A DNA stretch of 64,000 nucleotides from an uncultured Oscillospiraceae bacterium. GTDB taxonomy: Bacteria; Bacillota; Clostridia; Oscillospirales; Oscillospiraceae. Below the pieces are notes generated by a model. That model saw only the letters and a program-made list of their open reading frames with translations. It did no database searches and was not told the DNA's origin. The stretch is from positions 1 through 64,000 of the forward strand of contig CAAFPE010000061.1 of NCBI GenBank assembly GCA_900764755.1, in the 5' to 3' direction. Position numbers and translations under genes: made by a program. Of the stretch, positions 1-8,440 are shown piece after piece; position 1 is the first letter of the stretch, and every line of letters starts with the position of its first letter.

Positions 1-35
1 GGAGAAGAAAATCTCCGGACGCCGGTTTCTGCATC

Positions 36-62
36 AAAAAACCGGCCTGAGGAACAGGCCGG
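36..62 (-). terminator. intrinsic terminator
   Basis: Perfect 8-bp GC-rich stem (42-49 / 55-62) with a 5-nt loop. On the minus strand it is followed directly by six U (36-41). It ends the structured minus-strand RNA. Confidence 0.75.
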
Positions 63-257
63 AGAAATTTTGGTCTGCCACCCGGAGCAGACCGGTGTCC
101 GGGCCGGGTGGCAGTGAAGCGCAAGCGCCAAAATGTCAGGTAGACCGGACCCTGTATAGGACCGGAACCTGCGGGCCCGGTGTGCGGGACCGGGGACCCA
201 GTGGGGGATCTGGAGGAGATCTCCAATCAGAAAAGGGGGAAAACATTGTGGATCCTT
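36..257 (-). ncRNA. unidentified structured RNA or mRNA leader
   Basis: No ORF fits this 450-base stretch before potD. On the minus strand a possible -10 (TATACT, 264-269) precedes about 220 bases rich in inverted repeats. They end in a clean intrinsic terminator: an 8-bp stem (42-49 with 55-62) followed by six U (36-41). Helices visible include 67-73 with 128-134 and 76-85 with 104-113. Helix 72-78 with 87-93 competes with the latter, so the RNA could switch between two folds. It could be a stand-alone small RNA or the riboswitch-like leader of a gene left of the window. I could not match it to 6S, T-box, cobalamin or RNase P signatures. The -35 is poor. Confidence 0.4.
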
Positions 258-384
258 GATCCGAGTATAGAATAACACATCGGGCGGAAAAGTTATCACG
301 AAATTTCGGCTAAAGCGTGAACAATTTGTAAATCTGCTGAAATGATATGTTCGTGATCTGTGGAGAGCGAAATGGAGAAAGAAT

Positions 385-413
385 CAGCCCCGGGACCTCT
401 GGCCCCGGGGCTG
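385..413 (-). terminator. hairpin after potD
   Basis: Ten-base-pair stem CAGCCCCGGG (385-394) with its complement at 404-413, about 40 bases past the potD stop. The following minus-strand bases are only moderately U-rich (ATTCTTTC). It probably terminates the pot operon. Confidence 0.6.
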
Positions 414-452
414 CTGATTTGTAATTTTGTTCGTTTTAAATCAGATAAACCG

Positions 453-1574
453 TCAGGCCAGGATGCCCAAATCAGTCCACAGATCATTGTACAGGGTGCG
501 GGTGGCTGCGGGGCGGACCAGATAGGACTCACAGTTCTTCAGGACCTCCTGGGGGGCGGCCATGATTTCATAGAGCTCGGGGTCCAACTCCTCGCCGTAG
601 GTCTCCTCATAGTAGTCGGGATAGCGCTCCAGAGCCTCCTTGTTGGGGGAGGCGTACCAGATGTAGTCCATATTTTTCAGAGAAGCGTCGGTCGAGCAGA
701 GGAAGTTGATCCACTCCTCGGCCTCGTCCTTGTTCTCCGCATCCTTCAGTACGCACATGGCGTCCACAAACCAGTTGGAGCCCTCCTCGGGAACCACATA
801 CTTCAGGTCAGGGTTGGTCTCCAGCATGGTGAGATAGTCGCCGGCATAGTAGGCGGAGATGGCGGCCTCGCCAGTCTCCATCTTGTCGAACACCTCATCC
901 ATGACGAAGGCCTGGTAGACACCGGCCTTCTTGGCCTGGGCCAGAAGGTCATAGGCGGCCCGCAGCTCCTCCTCGCTGTCGGTGTTCACGGAATAGTTCA
1001 GGTCCATCAGGGCGATGCCCAAGGCATCCCGGGAGTTGTTGATCATCAGGACCTGGTCGGCGTACTGGGGATCAAACATGGCGTCCCAACTGGTGATAGG
1101 CTCATCCACCATGGTGCTGTTGTAAATGATGCCCAGAGTGCCCCAGGCGTAGGGGACTGTATACTTATTCTCCGGATCATAGGACAGATTCTTGAACCGG
1201 TCGTCGATCAGAGAGAAGTTGGGAATATTGTCATAGTTTAGCTCGGCCAGCATCCCCTCCTCGATCAGCTGGGAGATCATGTAGTCGGAGGGGACCACCA
1301 CATCATAGTTGGCGCCGCCGGTCTTGAGCATGGAATAAAGCTCTTCATTGCTGGGGACAGTCTGGTAGTTGACTTCGATCCCGGTCTCGTGCTCGAATTC
1401 GTCGATCAGGCTCTCATCGATATATTCGCCCCAGCTGCACACGTTGACAACGCGCTTCTCATCGCTGCCGCTGCCGGAGCCGCTGTTGCTGCCGGAGCCG
1501 CTGTTGCTGCCGCAGCCGGCCAGCAGGCCGGCGGAGAGGGTCAGAGCCAGAGTCAGGGAAAGTGTTTTTTTCAA
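453..1574 (-). CDS. potD: spermidine/putrescine ABC transporter substrate-binding lipoprotein
   Basis: Extracellular polyamine-binding lipoprotein that delivers spermidine or putrescine to the PotBC permease. The 373-residue product has a type II signal peptide with lipobox LLAGC, so Cys21 would be lipidated. A low-complexity Gly/Ser/Asn linker (about 22-38) follows, encoded by short tandem repeats in the DNA. The rest has the periplasmic-binding-protein fold typical of PotD/PotF, with VNVCSWGEYIDESLIDEFE near the mature start. It is the last gene of a four-gene minus-strand operon (potA, potB, potC, potD), 59 bases after potC. The ATG follows a GGAGGAATGATC ribosome site. Which polyamine it binds cannot be read from the sequence. 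Confidence 0.93.
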   Translation of the reverse strand: MKKTLSLTLALTLSAGLLAGCGSNSGSGSNSGSGSGSDEKRVVNVCSWGEYIDESLIDEFEHETGIEVNYQTVPSNEELYSMLKTGGANYDVVVPSDYMISQLIEEGMLAELNYDNIPNFSLIDDRFKNLSYDPENKYTVPYAWGTLGIIYNSTMVDEPITSWDAMFDPQYADQVLMINNSRDALGIALMDLNYSVNTDSEEELRAAYDLLAQAKKAGVYQAFVMDEVFDKMETGEAAISAYYAGDYLTMLETNPDLKYVVPEEGSNWFVDAMCVLKDAENKDEAEEWINFLCSTDASLKNMDYIWYASPNKEALERYPDYYEETYGEELDPELYEIMAAPQEVLKNCESYLVRPAATRTLYNDLWTDLGILA

Positions 1575-1633
1575 TTGATCATTCCTCCAATGGTGTTGAA
1601 AATTTTATTTTTACGGTGGTCCCACCGCAAAAA

Positions 1634-2500
1634 TCAAGTGAGCCGCTGCTTCGCGGCGGCACGCTCCTGGCGGGCCTCCCGCACATTGATGATGATCAGA
1701 AGAACCAGAACAGTGATAAACAACAGGGTGGATACTGCGTTGACCTCTGGGCTGATGCGCTTTTTTGTCATGGCATAGATGCGCATGGCCAGGTTTGCAG
1801 TGCTGGAGCCGGCGGTGAAATAGCTGATAACGAAATCATCTACCGACATGGTAAAGGCGATGAGAAGGCCGTTGATGATGCCCGGCTTGATCTCCGGAAC
1901 GACCACCTTCCAGAACGCCTGCATCCAGGTGCAGCCCAGATCCTGGGCCGCATCCACCAGGTTTTTGTCCATCTGCCGCAGCTTGGGCATGATAGACAGG
2001 ATCACATAGGGGATGTTGAAGGTGATGTGGGCGATGAGCATGGTGCCGAAGCCCAGATACAGCTGCTCCGGCAGCTGGAGCCCGAAGGACCCGTTGGCCC
2101 AGTGGGCGAAGTCACCCCACAGATTGAAGAAGGCCACAAAGAACAGGCAGAGGGAGACACCAGTGACGATCTCCGCATTGACCATGGGGATGTTGTTCAC
2201 CGTCATCAGTGGGGTGCGCCAGCGCTTTTTCATGTTGTAGAAGCCGATGGCGGCAAAGGTGCCTGCAATGGTGGCGATGACCGCCGCCAGCACCGAGACG
2301 GCCAGGGTAGTGTACAGGGCGTCCAGGATCATCTGATCCCGGAACAGCTTGCCATACCAGTCCAGGGTGAAGCCGGCCCACACGGAGCGGCTTTTGGAGT
2401 CATTGAAGGAAAAGACGATGAGCACGAAGATGGGGGCGTAAAGGAAGAGAAAGATCAGCCCGGTCATCAGGCGGCTGAACAGAGAAGGCTTCCGGTTCAT
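1634..2500 (-). CDS. potC: polyamine ABC transporter permease PotC
   Basis: Inner-membrane permease subunit of the polyamine importer, 288 residues, the usual PotC length. Six hydrophobic segments are visible. The cytoplasmic EAA loop that docks on the ATPase lies at about residues 183-207 (VDAAQDLGCTWMQAFWKVV). Its ATG overlaps the potB stop in an ATGA-type 4-base overlap (2497-2500), which suggests translational coupling. The closing residues are Arg- and Ala-rich and cytoplasmic. It should pair with PotB to form the transmembrane heterodimer. Confidence 0.93.
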   Translation of the reverse strand: MNRKPSLFSRLMTGLIFLFLYAPIFVLIVFSFNDSKSRSVWAGFTLDWYGKLFRDQMILDALYTTLAVSVLAAVIATIAGTFAAIGFYNMKKRWRTPLMTVNNIPMVNAEIVTGVSLCLFFVAFFNLWGDFAHWANGSFGLQLPEQLYLGFGTMLIAHITFNIPYVILSIMPKLRQMDKNLVDAAQDLGCTWMQAFWKVVVPEIKPGIINGLLIAFTMSVDDFVISYFTAGSSTANLAMRIYAMTKKRISPEVNAVSTLLFITVLVLLIIINVREARQERAAAKQRLT

Positions 2501-3354
2501 AGCATCACCGCCTGTTCTTCGCCCTCGCCGAAGCGATTCATCACGGTCATACAGACCACCACTACCAGCATCATCACCAGGGCGACGGCGGAGCCCAGCT
2601 GAGGGTTATAGGCCGTGCCCTTGAACTGCATCTCGATGAGGTTGCCCAGCAGAAGCTGCTTACCGCCTCCCAGCAGCTGGGAGATGGCAAAGGTAGAGAC
2701 TGCGGGAACAAATACCATAGTAATGCCGGAGAGCACTCCGGGAAGAGACAGGGGCAGGGTGACCCGCCGGAACACGGTGGCCGAGTCGGCGCCCAGATCC
2801 CGGGCGGCCTCGATGAGCCGGTGGTCCAGCTTGACGATCACCGAGTAAATGGGCAGGATCATAAAGGGCAGGAAGTTGTAGACCATGCCCAGCACCACAG
2901 CTCCTTGGGTGTTGATCATCTTAAAATATTCCAATTCTGTACCGAATATATTGTTGATCAGATTGAACAGACCAATGGCCTCGAAGAAACGGTTCAACAG
3001 ACCCGTATTCTCCAAAAGGGACATCCAGGCGTAGGTCCGCAGCAGAAAGTTCATCCACATGGGCAGCATAATGAGCATCATGGCGATACGCTGGAACCGG
3101 GGGCCCTCCCGGGCCAGGAAGCAGGAAACGGGATAGCCCAGCAGCAGACAGATGGCAGTAGCGATAAAGGCCAGCTTGAAGGAGCGGGTGAACACCACCA
3201 TATAATCGCCGATCCGGGCGAAGTTTTCCAGTGTAAAGCCGCCCTCTGCGGAGGAGAAGGCGTAAACAACGATCATGAGGATGGGGATGACCACAAAGAC
3301 GGCCATCCACAGGACATAGGGGGCGGAGAACAGGGCCAGCTTATTCTTTTTCAT
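2497..3354 (-). CDS. potB: polyamine ABC transporter permease PotB
   Basis: The second permease subunit, 285 residues from the chosen start. The reading frame is open further upstream, but that part lies inside potA and encodes an unlikely Arg-rich stretch. The start MKKNKLALFSAPYVLW at 3354 gives a normal PotB N-terminus and a 14-base overlap with the end of potA. Six membrane segments and an EAA loop (RLIEAARDLGADSATVFRRV) are visible. It partners PotC, and coupling by overlap on both sides fits a single translational unit. Confidence 0.92.
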   Translation of the reverse strand: MKKNKLALFSAPYVLWMAVFVVIPILMIVVYAFSSAEGGFTLENFARIGDYMVVFTRSFKLAFIATAICLLLGYPVSCFLAREGPRFQRIAMMLIMLPMWMNFLLRTYAWMSLLENTGLLNRFFEAIGLFNLINNIFGTELEYFKMINTQGAVVLGMVYNFLPFMILPIYSVIVKLDHRLIEAARDLGADSATVFRRVTLPLSLPGVLSGITMVFVPAVSTFAISQLLGGGKQLLLGNLIEMQFKGTAYNPQLGSAVALVMMLVVVVCMTVMNRFGEGEEQAVML

Positions 3355-4522
3355 GTTCCGCCTCCTGATCCTCCGCCTCGGGATCGTAGTCGGCGTCGCT
3401 GATCTCCTCATACTCCTCACTGTACGAGGAATAGTCCCCGAACATCCCGGAGTAGTGGCTCTTTTTCATCACATGGATGCCGTCAGGGTCGATTTTGATC
3501 CCGATGCGGGAGCCCACAGGGGACAGGTCGGTAGTCTGGATCAGCCACTTGAAGCCGTAGAAGTCCACGATGATGTCATACTGCATCCCTTTGAAGGTGA
3601 CAGAGGTGACCGTGCCCTTCAGCTGGCCCTGTCCCTCAGGGACGATGTCCACGTCCTCCGGGCGGATGACCACATCCACCGGCTCATCCTTGGCGAAGCC
3701 CTTGTCCAGGCACTGGAAGCGGCGGTTGAAGATCTCCACCACGCCGTCGGCCCGCATGATACCGTCAATGATGTTGGACTCGCCAATGAAGTCGGCCACG
3801 AAGGCGTTCTTGGGCTCGTTATAGATGTCCTCGGGGGTGCCGATCTGCTGGATCCTGCCCTCGTCCATGACCACCACGGTGTCGGACATGGCCAGGGCCT
3901 CCTCCTGGTCGTGGGTAACATAGATGAAGGTGATGCCCATGGCCTGCTGGATACGCTTGAGCTCGATCTGCATATCCTTGCGCAGGCGCAGATCCAGCGC
4001 ACCCAGAGGCTCGTCCAGCAGCAGGACCTTGGGCCGGTTCACCAAGGCCCGGGCAATGGCCACGCGCTGCTGCTGGCCGCCAGACAGTGAGGAGACGGCC
4101 CGCTTCTCAAAGCCCTTCAAGTTGACCACATTCAGCATCTCCATGACCCGCTCCTGGATCTCGGACTCCGGAAGCTTGACCTTCCGGTGGGTCTCCGGGT
4201 CGGTCTTTGGGATGCGCAGGCCAAAGGCGATATTTTCAAACACATTCAGATGGGGGAAGAGGGCGTACCGCTGGAATACAGTATTGATGGTCCGCTTGTG
4301 GGGCGGAATATCATTGATCCTCACGCCGTCAAAAAAAATGTCCCCCTGTGTGGGCGTCTGAAAACCGCCGATGATACGGAGCGTAGTGGTTTTGCCGCAC
4401 CCACTGGGACCCAGCAGCGTGAGGAATTCCTGATCGTTAATGTATAGATTGATGTTGTCCAGCACGACCTCGCCATCAAACGCCATGGTACAGTTGGCCA
4501 GACGGATCAGCTCTTTCGGCAT
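3341..4522 (-). CDS. potA: polyamine ABC transporter ATP-binding protein
   Basis: ATPase that powers the polyamine importer at the cytoplasmic face of PotBC. In 393 residues one sees Walker A GPSGCGKT (38-45), the Q-loop region NTVFQRYALFPH (80-91), signature LSGGQ (146-150) and Walker B VLLLDEP (166-172). The switch His follows in YVTHDQEEAL. A C-terminal TOBE-like regulatory region (about 290-365) contains VIRPEDVDIVPEG. The last 30 residues are an unusually acidic tail rich in Glu and Asp. First gene of the pot operon, with an AGGATC site 5' of the ATG and a consensus promoter about 120 bases upstream. Confidence 0.94.
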   Translation of the reverse strand: MPKELIRLANCTMAFDGEVVLDNINLYINDQEFLTLLGPSGCGKTTTLRIIGGFQTPTQGDIFFDGVRINDIPPHKRTINTVFQRYALFPHLNVFENIAFGLRIPKTDPETHRKVKLPESEIQERVMEMLNVVNLKGFEKRAVSSLSGGQQQRVAIARALVNRPKVLLLDEPLGALDLRLRKDMQIELKRIQQAMGITFIYVTHDQEEALAMSDTVVVMDEGRIQQIGTPEDIYNEPKNAFVADFIGESNIIDGIMRADGVVEIFNRRFQCLDKGFAKDEPVDVVIRPEDVDIVPEGQGQLKGTVTSVTFKGMQYDIIVDFYGFKWLIQTTDLSPVGSRIGIKIDPDGIHVMKKSHYSGMFGDYSSYSEEYEEISDADYDPEAEDQEAEHEKE

Positions 4523-4641
4523 AGATCCTCCCCCATTTCTGTTAATTAAAAAATGTCAGCTCCCTCGGTTTAGTTCCCGCCGGAGTCCGCCCTGGAGGGA
4601 CAGAGGACTGCCTGTGCGGGGATTCACGGATAGCGCAATCA

Positions 4642-4670
4642 ACTATATCTGTTTACCTTAGAAATGTCAA
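4642..4670 (-). promoter_or_regulatory. pot operon promoter
   Basis: On the minus strand TTGACA (4665-4670), a 17-bp spacer and TATAGT (4642-4647) form a near-consensus SigA promoter. The leader between it and potA contains TCCCTC/GAGGGA (4561-4566 / 4595-4600), closing an inner hairpin, then a run of U seven bases further on. That could act as an attenuator, but the U run is set apart from the stem. Confidence 0.75.
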
Positions 4671-4753
4671 TGGATTTTGTCGAAAATATAGGGGAAATTT
4701 TGCGGGGAAAACAGGGAGAAAACACATGGCGGGGCAGGGAAAAACACCGGGGA

Positions 4754-5737
4754 CTATCCCTGTGTCCGCGGCAGGGAGAAACCGGGAAAATACTCCTGTA
4801 CAAAGTCCACCTCCTCCACCTGCCAGCTGCGGCCGTTGAGGGGCTCCAGAGGGCCGGCGTCGGTGGTAAAGCGGAAGGAGAGGCGGTAGGAGTACAGGGC
4901 CTGTCCATGGCGTCCGTACCTCCGGTTGTCCCGCTCGCTGCCGTACTTCCCGTCCCCAAGCAGGGGGTGGCCGGCGGCGGAGAACTGGGCGCGGATCTGA
5001 TGGGTGCGGCCGGTGATCAGTTCGCACTCCACCAGGGAGAGACCATTCCGAACGGCCAGAGTGCGGTAGAGGGTGACGGCGGTCTTGGCCCCCGGGACGG
5101 GCTTGGAGCGGACATAGACCTGCTTTTTTACCTCATCCTTCCAGAGATAGCCCTCCAGCCTTCCCTCCCGCTGGGGCATCGCTCCGTGGATCACACAGAG
5201 ATAGCGCTTTTCCAGCTCCCGGTCCTTGATCTTCTGATTCATCACCCGCAGACCCTCGGCGGTTTTGGCGGCGATGACGATGCCGCCGGTGTTCCGGTCG
5301 ATGCGGTTGCACAGGGCGGGGGCGAAGGAGTTCTCCCAATAGGGGGACCACTCCTTTTTCTGATAGAGGTAGGCCTGGATGTGGGTGAGCAGAGTGTTGA
5401 CCCGCTCGCTCTCGTCTGGGTGGACCACCAGGCCGGGGCGCTTGTCCACCAGAAGGATGTGCTCATCCTCATATAAAATATTCAGCTTGGGCTGATAGAG
5501 GGAGAGAAAGGCATTCTCCGGTGTGGGGCGGTCAAAAAACTCGTCATTGATATATAATTGAAGGAGGTCGCCCACAGCCAGACGCACATCCCGCTTGGAC
5601 CCCTTTCCGTTGACCTTGACCCGCTTGAGCCGGATATACTTCTGGGCCAGAGGGGCGGGGAGCAGGGGGAGGGTCTTGGCCAGCCAGCGGTCCAGCCGCT
5701 GACCGGCGTCGTTCTTTCCAATGGTGAATTCTTTCAT
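4754..5737 (-). CDS. RluA-family RNA pseudouridine synthase
   Basis: Converts specific uridines in rRNA (or tRNA) to pseudouridine. The 327 residues comprise an N-terminal S4 RNA-binding domain (about 12-65, GQRLDRWLAKTLP and VKVNGKGSKRDVRL) and the RluA catalytic domain. The catalytic Asp is D147 in RIDRNTGGIVI (145-155), a variant of the usual RLDxxTSG. The conserved ELITGRTHQIRAQF motif lies near 255-270. The S4 plus RluA architecture fits the RluC/RluD group; the exact target cannot be assigned. Transcribed alone on the minus strand, divergent from the DUF177-rpmF operon. A TTGACA at 5802-5807 (minus) may be its -35 element. Confidence 0.88.
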   Translation of the reverse strand: MKEFTIGKNDAGQRLDRWLAKTLPLLPAPLAQKYIRLKRVKVNGKGSKRDVRLAVGDLLQLYINDEFFDRPTPENAFLSLYQPKLNILYEDEHILLVDKRPGLVVHPDESERVNTLLTHIQAYLYQKKEWSPYWENSFAPALCNRIDRNTGGIVIAAKTAEGLRVMNQKIKDRELEKRYLCVIHGAMPQREGRLEGYLWKDEVKKQVYVRSKPVPGAKTAVTLYRTLAVRNGLSLVECELITGRTHQIRAQFSAAGHPLLGDGKYGSERDNRRYGRHGQALYSYRLSFRFTTDAGPLEPLNGRSWQVEEVDFVQEYFPGFSLPRTQG

Positions 5738-5821
5738 GGCGTACCGGTCCTTTTGTCAGATTTGAGCATTCTACTGCAATTCCAGCATAAAAAAATATAT
5801 TTGTCAACCACAAAAAAAGGT

Positions 5822-5850
5822 TTGACATTTCTCAGGAGAATCAGTATAAT
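5822..5850 (+). promoter_or_regulatory. consensus promoter of DUF177-rpmF
   Basis: TTGACA (5822-5827), a 17-bp spacer and TATAAT (5845-5850) match the SigA consensus at all twelve positions. This is the strongest promoter match in the window and fits high expression of a ribosomal-protein operon. Confidence 0.92.
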
Positions 5851-5905
5851 ATCTTCCGTACCATTATGCGAGTAAGGGGTCTGTATCCCCGGAGGAGGGT
5901 AACCG

Positions 5906-6412
5906 ATGCGGCTGGATCTGCGAGACGTCATCCATAGGCCGGACGCGGAGAAGCCCTTCCGGTATCAGCTGGACCTGTCACAGCTGGACTTTTATGGGAG
6001 AAAGCCGATTACCCGGCCTGTTGTGGCAGAGGGCAGCGTGATCAATCACGCGGGCGCCTTGGTGCTGAACGGAACGGCCCGCTCGGAGTTGGATCTGGTC
6101 TGTGACCGCTGTGGGAAAGAATTTTCCCGGGAGAAGGTCGTCCCACTGGATAGTCTGCTGGCTGCAGAGCTGGAGAACGAGGACAGTGAGGACGAGATTT
6201 TTCTGCTGGACAGAAACGAGCTGGATCTGGACGAGGTGGTCACCACGGCCTTCGTCCTCGCAATGGATACAACGAACCTTTGCTCAGAAGACTGCAAAGG
6301 GCTGTGTGCCAAGTGCGGTGCCGATCTGAACCTCGGCCCCTGCGGGTGCAGACCTGAAGTGGATCCACGATTGGCGGCGCTTGCGCAGCTGTTGGATGAT
6401 GAAACTGAGTAG
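5906..6412 (+). CDS. DUF177 (YceD-like) protein upstream of rpmF
   Basis: Member of the DUF177/YceD family, almost always encoded just before rpmF. In plants and bacteria the family is linked to 23S rRNA accumulation, but its biochemical role is not settled. The 168-residue product carries a first cysteine pair in LVCDRCGKEFSREKV (about residues 64-78). A second Cys cluster (ETNLCSEDC...LCAKCGADLNLGPCGC, about 130-155) probably binds zinc. An AGGAGGG site at 5893-5899 sets the ATG at 5906. It shares the consensus promoter and a 46-base gap with rpmF. Confidence 0.85.
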   Translation: MRLDLRDVIHRPDAEKPFRYQLDLSQLDFYGRKPITRPVVAEGSVINHAGALVLNGTARSELDLVCDRCGKEFSREKVVPLDSLLAAELENEDSEDEIFLLDRNELDLDEVVTTAFVLAMDTTNLCSEDCKGLCAKCGADLNLGPCGCRPEVDPRLAALAQLLDDETE

Positions 6413-6458
6413 TCCAAACGTGCTGATGACAGCACATTAACCGAAGGAGGTGTCACCA

Positions 6459-6644
6459 ATGGCGGTTCCTAAGAGAAAAGTATCCAAGGCCCGGCGCGAT
6501 AAGCGGCGCAGCTCCCACTGGAAGCTGGAGACTCCCGGTATCGTGACCTGCCCCAAGTGCGGTGCCTATCGGCTGCCTCACCGGATGTGCAAAAATTGCC
6601 TGACCTACAACGGCCGTTCCTTCGGCCAGGTTGAGGCCCAGTGA
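6459..6644 (+). CDS. rpmF: 50S ribosomal protein L32
   Basis: Small ribosomal protein of 61 residues. MAVPKRKVSKARRDKRR is the standard L32 N-terminus, and two CxxC motifs (CPKCG and CKNC) form the zinc ribbon. The start at 6459 sits nine bases after AAGGAGG (6444-6450); an in-frame ATG nine bases earlier overlaps that site and is rejected. It ends the DUF177-rpmF transcript, with a terminator 14 bases after the stop. Having both CxxC pairs marks it as the zinc-dependent form rather than a zinc-free paralogue. Confidence 0.97.
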   Translation: MAVPKRKVSKARRDKRRSSHWKLETPGIVTCPKCGAYRLPHRMCKNCLTYNGRSFGQVEAQ

Positions 6645-6657
6645 TTTGCGGGAAGAA

Positions 6658-6687
6658 AGACTGCTGTGTTGCACAGCGGTCTTTTTT
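6658..6687 (+). terminator. rpmF terminator
   Basis: Eleven-base-pair stem (6658-6668 with 6672-6682, one G-U pair), 3-nt loop and a following run of T. Confidence 0.9.
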
Positions 6688-6800
6688 CATGCCTATTCCA
6701 GGGTGTTCGTCACAAAATGCTGGACTTTTTTCCCAGCCGGCGTTATACTATGACGAATCGAACTGGCTCCGGATGCGTCCGGTGCGGCAGGGAGGCCCTT

Positions 6801-7730
6801 ATGTATCTGCTGTTTTGGCTCTTTTTTATCTATGCCTTTCTGGGCTGGTGCACCGAGGTGAGCTATGCAGCCCTCAAGACCGGGCGGTTCGTCAACCGGG
6901 GGTTCCTCAACGGGCCGGTCTGCCCGGTCTACGGCTGCGGCGCGGTCATCGTACTGTGGGCGCTGGAGCCCTTGAGGGGGAATCTACTGCTGCTCTTTCT
7001 GGGGTCGGTGGCTCTGACCTCTCTGCTGGAGTGGTTGACCGGCTTTGTGCTGGAGCGGCTGTTTCACCAGCGCTGGTGGGACTACTCCCAGGAGCCCTTT
7101 AATTTGAACGGCTACATCTGCCTGCGCTTTTCCATTGCATGGGGGCTGGCCTGCCTGTTTGTAGTCAAGCTGTTGCATCCTTCTGTTCTGTGGTGTGTCC
7201 GGGCGATCCCACACCCCGTGGGAGTAGGGCTGCTGATCCTTTTTTCTGTGACTATGGCGGTGGACCTGGCCGCCACGGTGCGCACCATCGCCCGGATGAA
7301 TCGCCAGCTGAGTCAGTTGGACGAGCTGGCCACCAGCATCAAGGAGATGTCCAACGAGCTGGGGGCGAACCTGGCTGACCGGGTGTTGGACGCCGTAGAG
7401 ATCGGGGACGGTCTGCGGGCGGACCTCCAGGAGGAACTGGACGACCTGCGGGAGGTGCTGGCTGCCCACAGAGCGGAAGTTCAGGATGGTTTGGAGGAGG
7501 TGCGGGACTCCCTGGCCCAGCGCAGGTTCCAGCTCCAGATGGACCAGGCAGAGTGGTTGGAGCAGCGGGAGCGGGACCTGCGGGAGCTGCGGGCCCGGCT
7601 GGATGAGGCCAGACAGAGCCGCATCTTCGGTCAGAGACGTCTGCTGCGTGCCTTCCCAGGGATGCGGTCCACCGCCCATCAGCCTGCTCTGGAGCTTCTG
7701 CGCCGCAGGCTGGAGCACCGTGGAAATTGA
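6801..7730 (+). CDS. CmpB-type (ABC-transporter type IV-like) membrane protein with coiled-coil tail
   Basis: Predicted integral membrane protein of 309 residues. Four to five hydrophobic segments occupy about residues 1-185, with the family signature FLGWCTEVSY near the start and NRGFLNGPVCPVYGCG after it. This matches the ABC_trans_CmpB (putative ABC-transporter type IV) family, whose function is unknown despite its name. The last ~120 residues are hydrophilic and charged with heptad-like Leu spacing (RMNRQLSQLDELATSIKEM and onward), so probably a cytoplasmic coiled coil. Start chosen at 6801 behind GGGAGG (6790-6795); the longer frame reaches back into the rpmF terminator. No partner ATPase is nearby. 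Confidence 0.75.
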   Translation: MYLLFWLFFIYAFLGWCTEVSYAALKTGRFVNRGFLNGPVCPVYGCGAVIVLWALEPLRGNLLLLFLGSVALTSLLEWLTGFVLERLFHQRWWDYSQEPFNLNGYICLRFSIAWGLACLFVVKLLHPSVLWCVRAIPHPVGVGLLILFSVTMAVDLAATVRTIARMNRQLSQLDELATSIKEMSNELGANLADRVLDAVEIGDGLRADLQEELDDLREVLAAHRAEVQDGLEEVRDSLAQRRFQLQMDQAEWLEQRERDLRELRARLDEARQSRIFGQRRLLRAFPGMRSTAHQPALELLRRRLEHRGN

Positions 7731-7844
7731 GAATTGCATTTTTTGTTATGACGTGATAGCATAATGATTATTAGATTATCCTGCCCATGTTCCGAACGGT
7801 CCGGACAGAGGCGGGAGAGAGACCAGAGAAAAGGGGAGAAGGGT

Positions 7845-8378
7845 ATGGAAGAGTTACTGGACCTGAAACGGCGTCTGGAGCAGGAACGCCCGGCCGATTG
7901 GCGGGAGCTGCCGGACATCGCCCTGTATATGGATCAGATCATCTCCTATCTGCCCCGCCAGCTGATCCACTTTGATGACAGCGAGGCCCTGACCTCCGCC
8001 ATGGTGAACAACTATATCAAGGAGGGGTTGGTGCCCCGGGCGTCCGGGAAGCGGTACGGCCCCATCCATTTGGGGTACCTGACGGCGGTGTGTGCCCTGA
8101 AAAAGGTGCTGTCTGTCCGGGATACAGGCACCCTCATCGCGGCAGGAGAGGAGCGGGGCAAGACACCGGAGGAGCTGTACCAGTACTTCTGCGCGGCCCT
8201 GGACCGGGCGCTCACAGATACGGCAGTCTCCATCGACCCCGCTGCCCAGCGGGAGGATCTGGCCCGGATGGCCCTGGACCTGGCTCTGCGCAGCTATGCC
8301 GCCCAGCTGGCCTGTGCCCGGCTGCTGGACATTCTCCAGCCTCCGGAGGAGGAACAACGGGCCAAGGGAAAGAAGTGA
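7845..8378 (+). CDS. DUF1836 domain protein
   Basis: Protein of 177 residues matching the DUF1836 family, which is common in Firmicutes and has a winged-helix or MerR-like N-terminal look. The stretch ALTSAMVNNYIKEGLV (about residues 49-64), followed by KRYGPIHLGYL, resembles the HTH-plus-wing of the family, so a DNA-binding role is plausible but unproven. Start at 7845 follows an AAGGGGAGAAGGG purine-rich site. The gene sits 62 bases before degV and may be co-transcribed with it. Effector and targets are unknown. Confidence 0.7.
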   Translation: MEELLDLKRRLEQERPADWRELPDIALYMDQIISYLPRQLIHFDDSEALTSAMVNNYIKEGLVPRASGKRYGPIHLGYLTAVCALKKVLSVRDTGTLIAAGEERGKTPEELYQYFCAALDRALTDTAVSIDPAAQREDLARMALDLALRSYAAQLACARLLDILQPPEEEQRAKGKK

Positions 8379-8440
8379 TAGGCAGCGCCTCGCTTCCGGT
8401 GAAGCGTGTGCCCCTGTGATACGATCAAGGAGGTTGTACA

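Noticed and set aside
62..140. Resemblance of GGGTGGCAGACC (minus) to a T-box and of GTCAGGTAGACC (plus) to a cobalamin box
   Set aside because: The surrounding conserved T-box and B12 elements are missing, and GGGTGGCA is locked in a strong helix with its own upstream complement.
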